The position numbers and the translations under genes are program-made. This document shows, one piece after another, positions 45,160 through 57,522 of a stretch of 64,000 nucleotides of DNA; positions within the stretch are counted from its first letter, which is position 1; every line of letters starts with the position of its first letter. The notes below the pieces were generated by a model that ran no database searches, was not told where the DNA came from, and saw only the letters and a list, made by a program, of their open reading frames with translations. Source of the stretch: Mya arenaria (taxonomy: Eukaryota > Mollusca > Bivalvia > Myida > Myidae); NCBI RefSeq assembly GCF_026914265.1, contig NC_069123.1, forward strand, positions 35,363,178 through 35,427,177, in the 5' to 3' direction.

Positions 45160-47980
45160 TTCAAATGTGTAATAGATATATTGACATCTTGCCCATACAA
45201 CAACAAAAAGCTGTTGACGTTTGTATGAAAATTGTGATCTTCACTAACGTTATTTGAGCTAATATCAATATTTGCTGAAAGGTTCCAGCTTTTAGTATCC
45301 TAGTTGTTTTAACAGCCTCATGATATGCCACACTTTACTTCTCATACACAAAAAGTATAGTTTAAAAAACATGATTAAGTACCTGTCCGCGATTTCTCAC
45401 TATATAACAATTACAATTTTTCATTCGAAAATACTTGGAACATATTTAATTTAGAAAGATGAGCTTAATTTACTTTATGTAAAAATTTCATTTGAAAATG
45501 TTCTGTATTTTTCTAGTTATTTCTCTAGTTTAATCCAGCAACTACTCAGATACTGTTTGCAAAACGCCATGCTCCGCATACGTATCTACCTTATAAGCAT
45601 ATCGTGAGTTTGTTGTCTAGTTTTGAATTTCGTTGGTCTTTCCCGTACATTTCTTTTTAATAAAACATCGTGTGGACCTCGGGAAATTATCATTATATGA
45701 GACCCTTTCATTATTATTTACTCACTTTTTTTCTTATTAGTGACATTGGGACTTTAAGTAGTATGTGCCGTCACGGTCTTCGTACTTGGTGTGTTACTTT
45801 TCCTTCGGCTTCATCGAATATGTCGCTATAGCTCATACAAAAAGAATGCCGCTTGAGACAGTGTTTTCAGTTTTGCACAAATAAATGAACAGTCTAAATA
45901 AAACCGAAACGGCTTTGTTCATACTTACGATCTATCATGTGCTCTCGAATGATCTATATCTTGAAAAAATTTAGCAAATTGCAGGTGTAATATCAAAATA
46001 AACCTTTTCAAAATTATCATTTGTTTTATAGTTTAGGATTCAGTTAATGGAGAGAGTATATAACTCCTGGAAATATCACAAAACATTGATGCATGTACAA
46101 ATAAATCGTGGCTATTATGCTGAGGAATATCGCATAATGGGATGCAACCGTAAGCTCTGATTTGACTATCCATAATACCCGTTTGGAAGCTGAGTGGACT
46201 ACTCCCGCGCACATCGGATATTTGGCATGTATTTGAAGAGTACCACCGAATGTTAAACAAGATACAAGTCCACCAGCATATAAATTAACGAAACAAAAAC
46301 AATGTCATTATGGTACGAAACAAACTTGTGACGAAATCGTCGTACTTTGCAAAATAAAACTGACGGCACTAAGTTGATTTGCAACCTGATGATTTTAATA
46401 ATTATACAATCCATTGTCTTCTTTATCGATGTTACCAAGAAACAAGACAGTTCGTACGTTTTTGCAAAATGATGCGTGTGTCACATACTTGTACATATCC
46501 AACAACATCTTCCATCCAGCATTGGGTGAGATTGAATGTGTTAAGTAATTATTCCCATAGACATAAATAGAAAGTAACTAAGCAGTATTTTGCTGTTAAT
46601 ATGACAGGTACTTTGGGGGCATCTGAAGATAAAACTTCAACGAATTTGACTTAACTGTGAAAAGAAGTAAACTACTTGATATTTTGTTACATTAACATTT
46701 TTAGACTGGAGAACAATAATAATCTGAAACCCCAACAAATCAACTGGTTGGTAGTTGGATATTCGCGAATAACAAACTGGAAATCGTCGATTAACCAACT
46801 TGCAAACGTACGAATAATAGTGATTTGAACAACATAAATAAACTGTTGGATCTATTAACACATGTACCTAACAGAAAATAGCAAATCAATGCTGCGTCCT
46901 CAATGTCATTCTGCAGGCATGACAACTTCATCACGAATATATAATAGACCGAAATGACGATATTTTTGTTCAGATTAATGATACTCTGCTGACGTAACCC
47001 GTAATGTATTAAGTGTTGTTTTTCTAATATATGTACATGCTAATATCCGAAGTATCCGTCGGTTGTGCATCTTTCCTAATGTTATTAACTCCGGTACCAA
47101 TTGGATAGTATGTGCTGGCGAATTCCATGCGATTGGCTAAGAAGATAATCAGTTTCCGACCTGACATTTTTCAATGTGTTTCAAACAAAAGAAAAATAAA
47201 TCACGGCGAAACATTCACTGAAAAGAGGTAGAATAAATAGCTGATCAAGTATTTATTATTACAGATGTTCTCAGGAAAATTTCTCAACATATATTTATAT
47301 GCCAACAGTATATATGTGTGCATCAAGTAATCTTTTTATGTTTTTATACATGTTCCGAGATTAGGTTATTTTAAAGGTTTATGCAATTTCTTGCAAAGAC
47401 AGAATCATAAGCAATCAAAAGCAGAAGAGAGTTTGAAGGAACATATTATAATATTTGTTAATATTATAACTATTATTTTTCGATAATAGAAAACAACGTT
47501 AACCCGTTAAAACATTGTTGGAGACAATACTCCATATGTATGCCTTTGGTTATTTATAAAGCCATGTAGTGCCAATTTGCAATTTGACATTTATGCAGAA
47601 TTTTAAGACGTGTAAGCAAACATTATGGCAACTAAAATAATATTTCCATATAAATTAAAAAATAATGAGAAACATCTGGCTAAAATGGAAAACAATAATG
47701 CTTAATATGTAAATCCGGCAATTTCAGACGACATGTTTATTTCCTATAAAACTCTTACCTCTTTGTTCGGATCATTTCTCACCGCAGGGGAATGACTCGA
47801 ACAATTCGGGTATTGGCTTCCTGATAAAAAAAAACTTGTGGCCATGCAGTATAACAATCTTTCATAATTCAGCCATATTTATAAAGTGTAAACGTATTTG
47901 TTTTGCAACGATTGTGAAACAAGTTATAACAACATTAAATCAAACACTCTCGTTTACAAGATGTTACGCGAAAGTGTAGT
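45160..47980. other. Non-coding stretch between the lactamase-like genes
   Basis: AT-rich sequence with only short ORFs, none recognisable. I see no repeat structure apart from short A/T runs. Confidence 0.45.
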
Positions 47981-48136
47981 GATTTTTTTTGTGGTTGAAA
48001 CCGTAGAGGCCCTAGGAAACCCACTTGTCCAGCTTGGTGAACATTATACCAACCCAAATGTGCCCACGCTGGGAATCGAAGCCGGATCACCTAGGTGATT
48101 AGCGAGGGCGCTCACCACTGCGCTAGCTGGACAACC
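47981..48136 (-). mobile_element. tRNA-derived SINE with poly(A) tail
   Basis: Read on the minus strand, it starts 'ggttgtccagctagcgcagt' (A box 'tagcgcagtgg'). About 35 bases later comes a B box, 'ggcttcgattccc', giving a tRNA-like head. A unique middle part follows, then 'gggtttcctagggcctctac' (a variant of the conserved block also in the 3.7-kb fragment), ending in an A-run ('accacaaaaaaaatcac'). The ORF running across it is incidental. Confidence 0.75.
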
Positions 48137-48767
48137 AAAGTAGTATCAGACATAATATGTCCGCGGTTACCTCCGGAACTTTCTAGTGACATTAATTTTC
48201 TTCCCAGCCATTAATAAAGTAAGTGCAATTCCTTTGGACAACTATTTTTGTCAAAATCGACAGCTTCACCAAATATAACAATTGGTCATTTCATGAACAT
48301 TCATGTAAAGTGCGATCCTCCGTTTGAGCGATTTTGCAGAAAAAATGAAAGGTTTAACGTTCGGAAAAGCTCGTAATAGAAGGTTGTGTTAAATATGTTC
48401 AAGAAAAAGATTATTTGAGAGCTTAAGGTGAATCAATAATGTAACAACAGCAGTCTCGGTTTTATTGAGACTGTTCTTTGATAAATGCAATCCTGAAACA
48501 CACGCTAGCGCCAGCTCAAGTGCTACTCTACTTTTACGAGTCATTTAAACATATTTGATCATTCCGACGGGCATGAAGTTAATTAATTTATTACACTAAG
48601 TGCGAAGTATGTGACGCAACATAGCAGTCTCTCATAGGACTTCACGCCTACACATGCTTTACTGAAAGTATATTTGATAACTTGACAATTTAACAGGGTA
48701 GTGCTTCTTGATAATTAAAACTAGTGGGAAATACGTTTCACGACGATATTTTAAACTTAAAATCAAT

Positions 48768-49770
48768 AGGGGTCATCTACTGGTCAGGTCCAGCTTTTAT
48801 GTCAAGTTTGATGATCATAGTTCCATGCTTTGTTGAGTTATCACTTTGAGAAGCTATGTTAACGTTTTCGTATTAAAGGTTACTGTGACCTTGGCCTTTG
48901 ACCTGATGAAACCCCAAATCAACAAGGGTCAACTTCTGGTCAGACCCAACCTTCATGTCAATTTTGATGACCGTAAGTCCAGAAATTGTGGAGTTGGCTT
49001 CAAGGTCACTATGACATTGACCTTTAATCTAATGACCTCCAAAATAAATAGGGGTCATCCTCTGGCCCAACCTCTAAGTCAAGTTTGAGGGCCATGGGTG
49101 CAGGCATTGTCGGGCAATGTGACCTTGATCTTTGGCCCGATGACCCCCAAAATAAATTGGGGTCATCTACTGGTCAATCCGAATCTTCAAGTTTGAGACC
49201 CATGGGTGAAGGCATTGTCGAGTTATCAATCGAACAACATTTTATCATTCAAGGTCAATGTGGCCTTGATCTTTGGTTCGATGACCCTAAAAATCAAAAG
49301 GGGGTCATCTACTGGTCAGACCCAACCTCCATGTCAAGATTGAGGGACATAGTTGCAGGCATTTTCAAATAACCAACCGGACAACTTTTCATCATTCAAG
49401 GTCATGTGACCTTGACCTTTGATTCGATTACCCATAAAATAGACAGGGGTCATCTACTGGTCACGCCCAGTCTCCATGTCAAGTTTGATGACCATAGGTC
49501 TAGGCATTGTTGATTAATCACTTGGACAGGCTTTAACATCCTTTTACCATTTAAGGTCACTGATACCTTGACCTTTGATCCGATGATCCCTAAAAGCAAT
49601 AGGTCATCTTCTGGTCAATCCCTATCTTCATGTGAAGTTTGATGACCATACGTCAAGGAATTGTTGAGTTATCACTCGGACAAGCGTTGGTCTACCGACG
49701 GACAGACCGACCTACCGACCGACATGTGCAAATCAATATACCCCTCTTCTTCGAAGGGGGGCACAATTAC
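48768..49770 (+). repeat. Seven-unit degenerate array, 'ggggtcatctactggtca' repeat
   Basis: Units of roughly 110-155 bases start at about 48768, 48924, 49049, 49158, 49301, 49445 and 49600. Each carries 'ggggtcatctactggtca', 'catgtcaagtttga-g-ccat', 'gcattgt-gagttatcac' and 'aaggtcactgtgaccttgac'. It ends with 'cggacagaccgacctaccga' and the hairpin-like 'cccctcttcttcgaaggggg'. This unit and end are familiar from bivalve genomes. The ORFs of 80-95 codons through it are repeat artefacts. Confidence 0.85.
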
Positions 49771-50393
49771 GTTTTGTTTGTACTGTAAACACTCTTCATT
49801 GCAACATATTAGAAAAAGGAGAGATGTATTTATAGACGTTTGGCTGTCTCCATTATCCTTATGATGATATATACATAATATGTTTTGTTTCATTGTAATT
49901 TCATAAAATAACTATAACTATAACTTAAACTCAACCAACTTATACTATAATAACATAATTAATTATACACATTCAACCGAAAACAAATTATTGTAAGTGA
50001 AGTATTTTGCAGTTTTCATTTTATTTCGAATGTTTGTTTTTTTAATATTTATTTTTCAATATTTCAATGCCAGAAAAATTCTTTGCAAGATTGATGTATG
50101 AAAGGATTTTAAATGATCTTCTTTTACACATAAAACAATGTATCGGGTCAACAGGCATAATAAATTCAGTTACATGTAAATTATATCGAATGTCTTAAAA
50201 CAGAACTTTGCTGGCGACGAAAGGCGGTGGAAGGTACACGATGTCCGGGCATGCACCTTCTATCTGTACTTCATGCTATAAGCAAAGAGTCACGGTAACT
50301 GCAGCCCATTGAGGCATTGTTAGTAAAATAGATAACATCTTTATCTTGATTAATTGTCTTTTCATGGTGTTCATGGCCTTTCTTTGTAATAAT
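49771..50393. other. Non-coding stretch, no supported gene
   Basis: AT-rich sequence between the repeat array and the 3' end of lactamase-like gene 2. No recognisable feature. Confidence 0.45.
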
Positions 50394-50399
50394 TTTATT
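50394..50399 (-). terminator. Candidate poly(A) signal, lactamase-like gene 2
   Basis: AATAAA on the minus strand only about 15 bases past the stop codon, which would imply an unusually short 3' UTR. Confidence 0.4.
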
Positions 50400-50414
50400 T
50401 GATTAAGAGTTTGA

Positions 50415-53400
50415 TCATTTTTCGGATTTGTCATAGTCCTTCAGGCACTCATAAACTATTTCTTCGAGGCCTACGTATCTCGGGTCATCCCCTCTACCGT
50501 ATATCGATAGATGATTGGTTACGTATCCAAATCCAAGACTCGCTTTCGGATCACCTCTGCCCATTTGGCCACCATGACCCGGATGTCCAAAGACGAGATT
50601 TCCCTATTAAAATAGATCATAAATTAATAAAGATTAGTGGCACAAACGTGTACAAATGGTGTTAGTAGCAAATATAAAGTAAAATATCACTTCAGTTTGT
50701 TTAATGAAAATATCAACCCTTCGTAAATTAACCTAGAATTGTTATACTTTTAAAACGAATATGTACATTACGAGTATAATTATCTCCCGCACATAATTTA
50801 TTATAATACTCTTAATCTAATTCGAGTGCAATAAGGGCAAAAATCCACAACCCTAACATACTTCAGAATTATTGTGATACAAGAATCCTCTATTCATAGC
50901 CCAGTTATCAGATCCTACAACCGATTCTTTTCCTTGCACGAGCGGTGACGTGAACAGTGACGTCACATCAGATGACAACAAATCAATACTGCGTCCTTTG
51001 ATTCCTTCAGCCATGATGCTGTAGAGCTTAGCAACACCACGTGCAGTCATTGTGCCAGATATAGATGACATTGTTATTTCTCGAAGGTCCGGGTCATTAA
51101 AAACTCCCAAGTTCTGAAAATATATAAATAATCTGACCTTTGTGTACAACGCAAGCAATGTTGTTTATTAAGGTATGTTCTAAGAGTTCCATTGGTACAA
51201 ATAAAAAATATCATTTAAAGAATAATATTACTCTTGACCTTGGCCTATTGAAAACTGAGCTGTTCATACAGTTATTCAAACCTTTATTATTAAGTTCCAA
51301 TGAGGTGGGTTGTTTTTAAGTCCGAGACTAGAAAGATTATCTACACCAAAGACAAAAGAATATAAGTATCTTCCATGGCCGAGAGTGTAAGATCTACCAT
51401 AGCCGCTCGTGTAAGATAGGTTCATCCCAACCCTCGCGTAGGCTGTTTTGCGGAAGCGAGGTTTACCGAGTTTCCGCAAAACACCCTGCGCGAGGGTTGG
51501 GATGAACCTATCTTACACGAGCGGCTATGGTAGATGCTTTTTCTTCCACCTCAGTTAAACAAAATTAAGTAAAAATGTATGTTTTGCTGGAACTCTTTTG
51601 TGCTTTCAAATCGGTCTTTTTTAAATAGTTCTAAAGAGAATGAAGCATTATTTTCTGAATGGTGCGTGAAAACTGTTTTATGGTGACATTTGAAGCGAGA
51701 AATAATTAATTAGCGTTTTAAATATTACCATAAGAAAAGATTTCCTTGATGCTACAGTCTTCAACAAGGGAGGTAATTACAATGTGGTAACCATTAAAAA
51801 GGAGTTCCATACGGGATTTTTATCTTCGCCCGTGGGCAAGATAAGAATATCTAGCATAGTTAAATTATTGGATCTACTTATCAGAGGTGGGAGAAATGAC
51901 TTTCCGTAATTTTGATAACTATCTAATCACTTGCGAGCTGTAGAGTAAAAGGATAACAACTGGCTTGAAAAAGACGTACACCAATGTTTTTCATCTCCTT
52001 CACGACTTTCAAAGACCTGGCAAACAATGAGCCAGGATTCGTCACGAGGCCAGCAAACACCCGGAAGTAGCGGGGCGCCAAGAGGGTTTTTAGTATTATC
52101 ATCCAGATGGGGTCCGTATACAGGCGGGCCGCACGGTGATACTCATTACGCGGTAGGTTCATATAAACGTCTATATCTGTAATAGAAAGAAGACAAAAAG
52201 ATACCTGCAACAACTTTTATAAAATGATAAAACTGGCATTCATTAACAGGCTAAGTTTAACACTTGCTTTGCCACCAATACTGTTTGTGTCTAAGAATAT
52301 CAGTACTTAGTTTATTATAAATGAATACCTAATGGGTCTCCAATTTCTTCCCTAAAAATCTGTTCCATTCTTCTACCCTTCGGATCAGCTTTTCTGACCA
52401 ATGTATCTACATAAGGACCAAAGGTGATACCGTGATATCCAAACTGCGTTCCTGGAGGCCAAACAGGGGTTTGTGAGGCGAGAATATTCTCAACCCTGTC
52501 GCGGGCCTCTCGAATTTCAAGCACAGAAATGGGCGTGTCTAGGACAGGCAGCCCCGCCTGAAAACGGAAAAGATCGAGATCTATGTCTTGATTGATCGTA
52601 TGATCTCACCAATAGTATTATTATAATTATAACGAAGATTGGTTTGGCATGAATTCGGTTTTGTTGTGTTAAGTGTGAGGTTTGTGCACGTAAACTGGTT
52701 TAAACTTCCCAGTAAATTTACATTTTACTGACCTTTCCAAGGCGGTACCTAACAATCCTTGATAAACAAATCCTAGTTTTTTATATAACAATTATGTACT
52801 GTGCTGTTGTCCCATGTTTCTTGCTTGTGATGATTTTTTTGTGTTGTATGTCTTTGGCGTTTACCCAGTGCCATTAAACGGGGTTTATGTTTCACTTTTG
52901 GTTACTGAGCTTGTTTTTCACATTAATATGAACACATGGACTGAGACATAGTTGGTTTCTAGGGATTGGATAGCATCTTGCTACCATTTACATCTTTTGT
53001 CGTCGATTTTGAAGAAAAATTGTTTGTTGAAGTCTGCTTGTTTGTCTTATATGTTTCTGTTTAATCTGAGGACTACATTGGCTGGAGCGACGAGTTCTTA
53101 TATGCATCGGTCGGAATGTATTCACAAATATATCCCGGAAACAGTCGGTATGATACAATTCACAAATGAATCAGTTGGATACTATTCACAAATGTTTCGT
53201 TTTGAAACTATTCATTATGCCGGAAATATTCGGTGGGATTCAATTAAGAAATGTAACGGTTGGACATTTTTCACAAATGTTCACTTAAAAGTTTTGATGG
53301 GGTTCAATTAAAAAATGTAACGACTGAAGACTATTCACAATTGTATCCAGGAAGCACTCATCTGGACACCTTTCACAAATAAATCCAGGAAACATTCGGT

Positions 53401-56163
53401 GGGTTACAATTCACATATTTATCGGATGAAAATTATTTACAAATGCATCCAGAAAACATTCGATTGGAGACAATTTATAAATGTATCGGTTTGGTACTTT
53501 TTTCAAATGAAACCACTAACTTTGGCTAAAATCTGTATCAGAAACAAATCGACTGGTGTGAATTTAACGTGCTATTTGTTTACAACACGCCTACTGAGTG
53601 AATGATGTCTACGTCACCAGATACATTGCAACACTAAAGGAGGAGAAGGACGGGGATCGGGGGAGGAGTAGTATCAGGTAGCGGCCGGCATAATTATGGT
53701 AGTAGTAATCGTAGGTCCTGTAGTTTCATTTGTAACTGGCTCGGAAGGTGAGATGTAGAACTTATCAAAATACGATGTTACCCTGGGTTTTCAGGACCTA
53801 GACACCAGATGATAAATTTGCAAGAAAAAAAGTAATTTAGCAAAAACTCACATAAACTTGAGTTCGTTGCGTAGAGCGCATTAAATTTTACTTACTGATG
53901 TATCACATCGCTTACAACACATGTTTCTTTCGCAGTTTTTGCGTATTTTTCCAATTTGAAATTTAACGGATTTGTCAATCACATAAAAACCAGTTAACAC
54001 CAAACACGGTATATGCATTTCTACCTACTTCTAGTTATTACGCGACTATCAACATGCTGAATTTACACACTATAAACTGGGAATTTCAAACAATTATGTG
54101 CAATTTTTAAAAGGGTAAACTCAGGTGGGACAAGGACGAAATACTTTTTAACATGCAAAGGTCTCATTCTAGCTCGTATTATAAAGTCTTAACTTATTTG
54201 GAGAAAATACTGTATTTGCTGATTTTGAGAATAACCTAGCTATTGATTGTTTTGTTTGCGTCAGTTTTGCCATTCTATATATGTCCAGGCATTCTGTTCT
54301 GATATGCATTACCTGATGTGAAAGAAGCATTTCCACTGTTACATTCTTTTTCCCGTTCTGTTTGAACTCGGGCCAGTACTCATGCACGGGTCGCTTGTAG
54401 TCCAACCATCCCCTTTAATAGAAGTCACAATTGCACTAAAATGTAATTGTGTAGATGATTTAAAAATGTCAAGGAAATGGTTTGTGATTATTTTTTATAG
54501 AGGATTATATAAACTAAGCAAGTGATTTATGTTATCATAAAATCACCTACAACTTGGTTTACTTTTAAACAATTAAATATACCTGTCCACCATGACAGCA
54601 ACCACAATAGTGGCGATCCCCTTGGTTGTTGACCAGCCTTGTGCCATCGTGTCTCGCCGCCATGGCCGTGCCGCCTTCACATCCGCGATGCCACCCCACA
54701 CGTCTACCAGCGGCTGGCCATTCCGGTAAACAGCAAAGGCAGCGCCGGGCTCTTTTCCGCTTGCTACATTTTCCCTGTAAAGTAGTTTTGTAAGCGATCG
54801 AGTGCAACACCGGTTAGGCTTGAGCTTGATCTCGAGACTTTTGTAATAGACCACAAACCTTCAAATGAGCCCATGTGGAGTTCAACATCATACTCGAAAG
54901 TACCGGATTTCAATGAAAATCAGTCTGTGAAACATACCTTGAATAATGTTTGTTTTACAAAATATGTTCATTTAAGAGAATGAAATATTTTGCATATATT
55001 GGCAGTAAAATACACGTATAAAACAATGATATAATGGGGAGAACTCCTTTAAACTGGAAAACTCCTTGAAGTTTTGGGTTTGACCTTATTGGAACGATAT
55101 GGCATAATAATAGTATGTAATATATTTTGCATATATTAGCGGTAAAACACGTGTATAAAACACGCATATAATTGAGAGAAGTCCTATAAAATGGAAAAAT
55201 CCTTGCAGTTTTTGGTCTGATCTTATTGGAACGATATGGTATAAAAAAACTATCAATAAGATACTGCAGACTACAGGGGAGGGAATTCAGATATACAAAA
55301 CATAATTTATTGTGGTTTTCTCTCTTATGTCTGCACTGCTGTAGCAGTGAATTAAGTTAATGGTCGAGATATACACAGTAGCATTGCATGTTATCTGTAA
55401 GAACAGTAACCTTTATCATTATCCATTAATATAAAACTCAGATTTTGCAAACTTGGCGTTCATACTCCCAACTTCTTTATATATAAAGCTGGGCTATTTT
55501 CCTCTGTAGTGCTATGTAGTTGAGCTCAATATGCAAGTCATATGCTTACTTACATTGTAATGATTCTTATTTCCGTATTGTACTGTTACGGATAGTTGGT
55601 CTAAGTATGTATATTTGTAAATAATTTGTTACAAATATAGAACAAATAGAATGAACCACCGCTCAAGACATTCAGCACTATCAGTGCTTTGATTTCACTT
55701 TGAAACACCTTGAATAATGAACGTTCAGTGAAGCAAAACAATGATTGTACATATCTAAAGCATAAGCGCTTTACCAATATAAACAATTTAGTCATAAGTA
55801 GCCCAAAAATATAAGGATTAAGTGACATAAGTTCAAAATGTAGTACGATAGCATAATTTTAAGACTAGTTAATATTTATATGGCTATTGTATTGAGCCGT
55901 TTAGGCAAAATCTGACGTTTTTCCTTTATGTAGTTGAAACTTATAACATGATCAACTCACCTGAACTTCTCGAGCACCGGCTGGAAAGCCGGGTGTACGT
56001 ATCCATCAACCACAACGGGAAGTGGCTTCGTAAATAATCGTTGCAGGCATCCACAAACTAGCGCTGACACTAACACACATACGCTTACTTTAATAAATCC
56101 CATGTTACTGTCATAAACCAGCGCTAAAACTAACACACATACGCTCACCTTGATAAATCCCAT
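50415..56163 (-). CDS. Serine beta-lactamase-like (LACT family) protein, gene 2 (7 exons)
   Basis: Exons in transcript order: 56163 (or 56103)-55961, 54774-54583, 54412-54313, 52557-52329, 52176-51980, 51113-50862, 50603-50415. Exon sizes and phases equal those of gene 1 apart from exon 1, and all junctions are GT-AG. The STTK, GYHGITFG and FGHPGHGGQ motifs are present, so nucleophile, lysine and tyrosine are kept. The main change beside the tyrosine is YHG instead of YHA. The first exon holds a 60-base in-frame duplication: two starts, each beginning MGFIKVSVCVLV, giving 453 aa from the outer ATG or 433 aa from the inner. No disabling change was seen. Role and localisation as for gene 1, inferred only. 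Confidence 0.92.
51392..51535. mobile_element. 144-bp near-perfect foldback (hairpin) element
   Basis: The left arm 51392-51455 starts 'atctaccatagccgctcgtg' and ends 'tgttttgcggaa'. It pairs with 51472-51535 over 64 bases with about three mismatches, around a 16-base loop. It is GC-rich against AT-rich surroundings and lies in intron 5 of lactamase-like gene 2; gene 1 has no counterpart. The minus-strand ORF through the left arm is incidental. Confidence 0.85.
52690..52930 (+). repeat. Dispersed repeat, copy 3
   Basis: Contains 'ccagtaaatttacattttac', 'ggcggtacctaacaatcctt', 'ctttggcgtttacccagtgc' and a diverged 'ttcacattaatat' end, collinear with the copy at 30.16 kb. It lies in intron 3 of lactamase-like gene 2. 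Confidence 0.75.
53090..53520 (+). repeat. Degenerate minisatellite, about 45-50 bp unit
   Basis: Repeats built around 'attcacaaatgtatc', 'ggaaacattcggt' and 'ggatac/gggttcaatt' recur roughly nine times with substitutions and small indels. It lies in intron 3 of lactamase-like gene 2. ORFs of 119 and 68 codons across it are by-products. Confidence 0.75.
54981..55253 (+). repeat. Tandem duplication, about 137-bp unit, diverged
   Basis: Two units share 'atattttgcatatatt', 'ggtaaaacacgtgtataaaa' (with a change), 'aagtcct-taaa-tggaaaa', 'ccttg-agtttt' and 'cttattggaacgatatgg'. They lie in intron 1 of lactamase-like gene 2. Confidence 0.85.
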
Positions 56164-56510
56164 GATAGTGAGAAGTATAAATGGTTATGAATTAATTCAG
56201 CGCTATATCAAGGGTGGGTTCTTATCGGCATGAAGCATTTTGAAACACATTCACTTATGTACATGCAGAGCAGTAAAAGGAGTATTGTACCTACTTAAAG
56301 CTTAAGCGTATTAGAGCTACCAATATCAGGTCAATATCCGGTCAAAAAGTAGCACAAATGATGTATGTTGAATGATTTTGTATACAACCCATGTTCATGT
56401 TGAAAGCTGTATTGATCAGAACCCGGCACTCGAGACCAACCATTAAATGTTAACTGACGCGTAATTTAAATCAAAAGGTAAAACGATAGCATACTCTTTT
56501 CAAGACTGGT
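55690..56510. repeat. Local duplication around exon 1 of lactamase-like gene 2
   Basis: Sequence at about 55.69-55.87 kb (intron 1) resembles about 56.23-56.51 kb (upstream of the ATG). Shared blocks are 'tttgaaacac', 'attgtac-ta', 'aaagc-taagcg', 'taccaatat' and 'acgatagcata' followed by 'aagact-gtt'. The exon lies between the two units, and a further 60-base duplication lies inside it. The arrangement points to repeated unequal events at the 5' end of this gene. Confidence 0.6.
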
Positions 56511-57149
56511 TTACATTAATTGTTTAAGGTTGAATTGTATTAAACAGTTTAAGAATAGTCTAGCATGTTTTTGTCTTGAACAGTTTAAACTTGACACGAT
56601 CGATTTAGCAACGACAATGCGTATTAATGGAACGTTTTCAACATTTGCCAAAATTATTTGTACATTCAATAACTTCCATTCTTGCCTCAAGTCCACTGAT
56701 CCATACCAATATTATTTAACACACAAACGTTACACATTAATGAAATTTTAGCCACTTCAATTCTTGAATTACACTAGTATTCACATATTCAGACCATCAA
56801 CAAAGCATCGCCATTTTGGGGCTGGTGTATATGCCATGACCTATTATCGGGAAAAAAACAGAACTATTGATATCGATCCCGGTTCGGTAAACGTTAAATA
56901 GTTTCCGTTTCTCTAGCGAGTGTAACAAGTGTGGTATTAAATGAAAGGTAGAAGTTAACTGTTTATTTTAATCGAATAAAAGGGGAAACTTAGGTAGTAC
57001 TGGTGTAGTAATGTAAATTTGATCCAATGCATAGATATGACTTATAAAGGAGAAACATTTGCAGTACAATATATATTTATACTTATGTTTTAAATTACAT
57101 AACTAATAATGGAAAAACATTTGTAGCATATTATTATTTTCTTCTTATT

Positions 57150-57522
57150 ATTATTCCTCTTAATTAATTAATGAATAATTAATGTATGAATGAATAAATT
57201 AATTGATTAATTAATTAATCTATTAATTATTTATTTAATGAATGAATGAATAAATGAATGAATGAATGAATGAATGAATGAATGAATGAATGAATGAATG
57301 AATGAATGAATGAATGAATGAATTAATGAATGAATTAATGAATGAGTTGTTTAATAAATAAACGAACGGCCGACCGACCGACCGAACGAACGAACGAACA
57401 AATGGCCGATCGAAGGAATTAATTAAAGGTAGAAGTTCGTTAATTAATTAATTAATTAATTAATTAATTAATTAATTAATTAACGAACGAACGGACGGAC
57501 GAATGAATGGATGAATGAATGT
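57150..57522. repeat. Compound tetranucleotide microsatellite
   Basis: Successive tracts of (TTAA)/(ATTA), a long (AATG)n run at about 57236-57345, short (CGAC) and (CGAA) tracts, a second (TTAA)n run at about 57437-57484, then (CGAA)/(CGGA) and (AATG). All units look like single-base variants of one another. Confidence 0.95.

Noticed and set aside
48846..49372. Consecutive ORFs with repeated DLWPDDP/VTLTFDL-like strings
   Set aside because: They follow the degenerate tandem repeat; the same strings recur because the DNA repeats.
52952..53311. 119-codon plus-strand ORF
   Set aside because: It runs into the degenerate minisatellite in intron 3 of lactamase-like gene 2, has no recognisable domain and opposes that gene.
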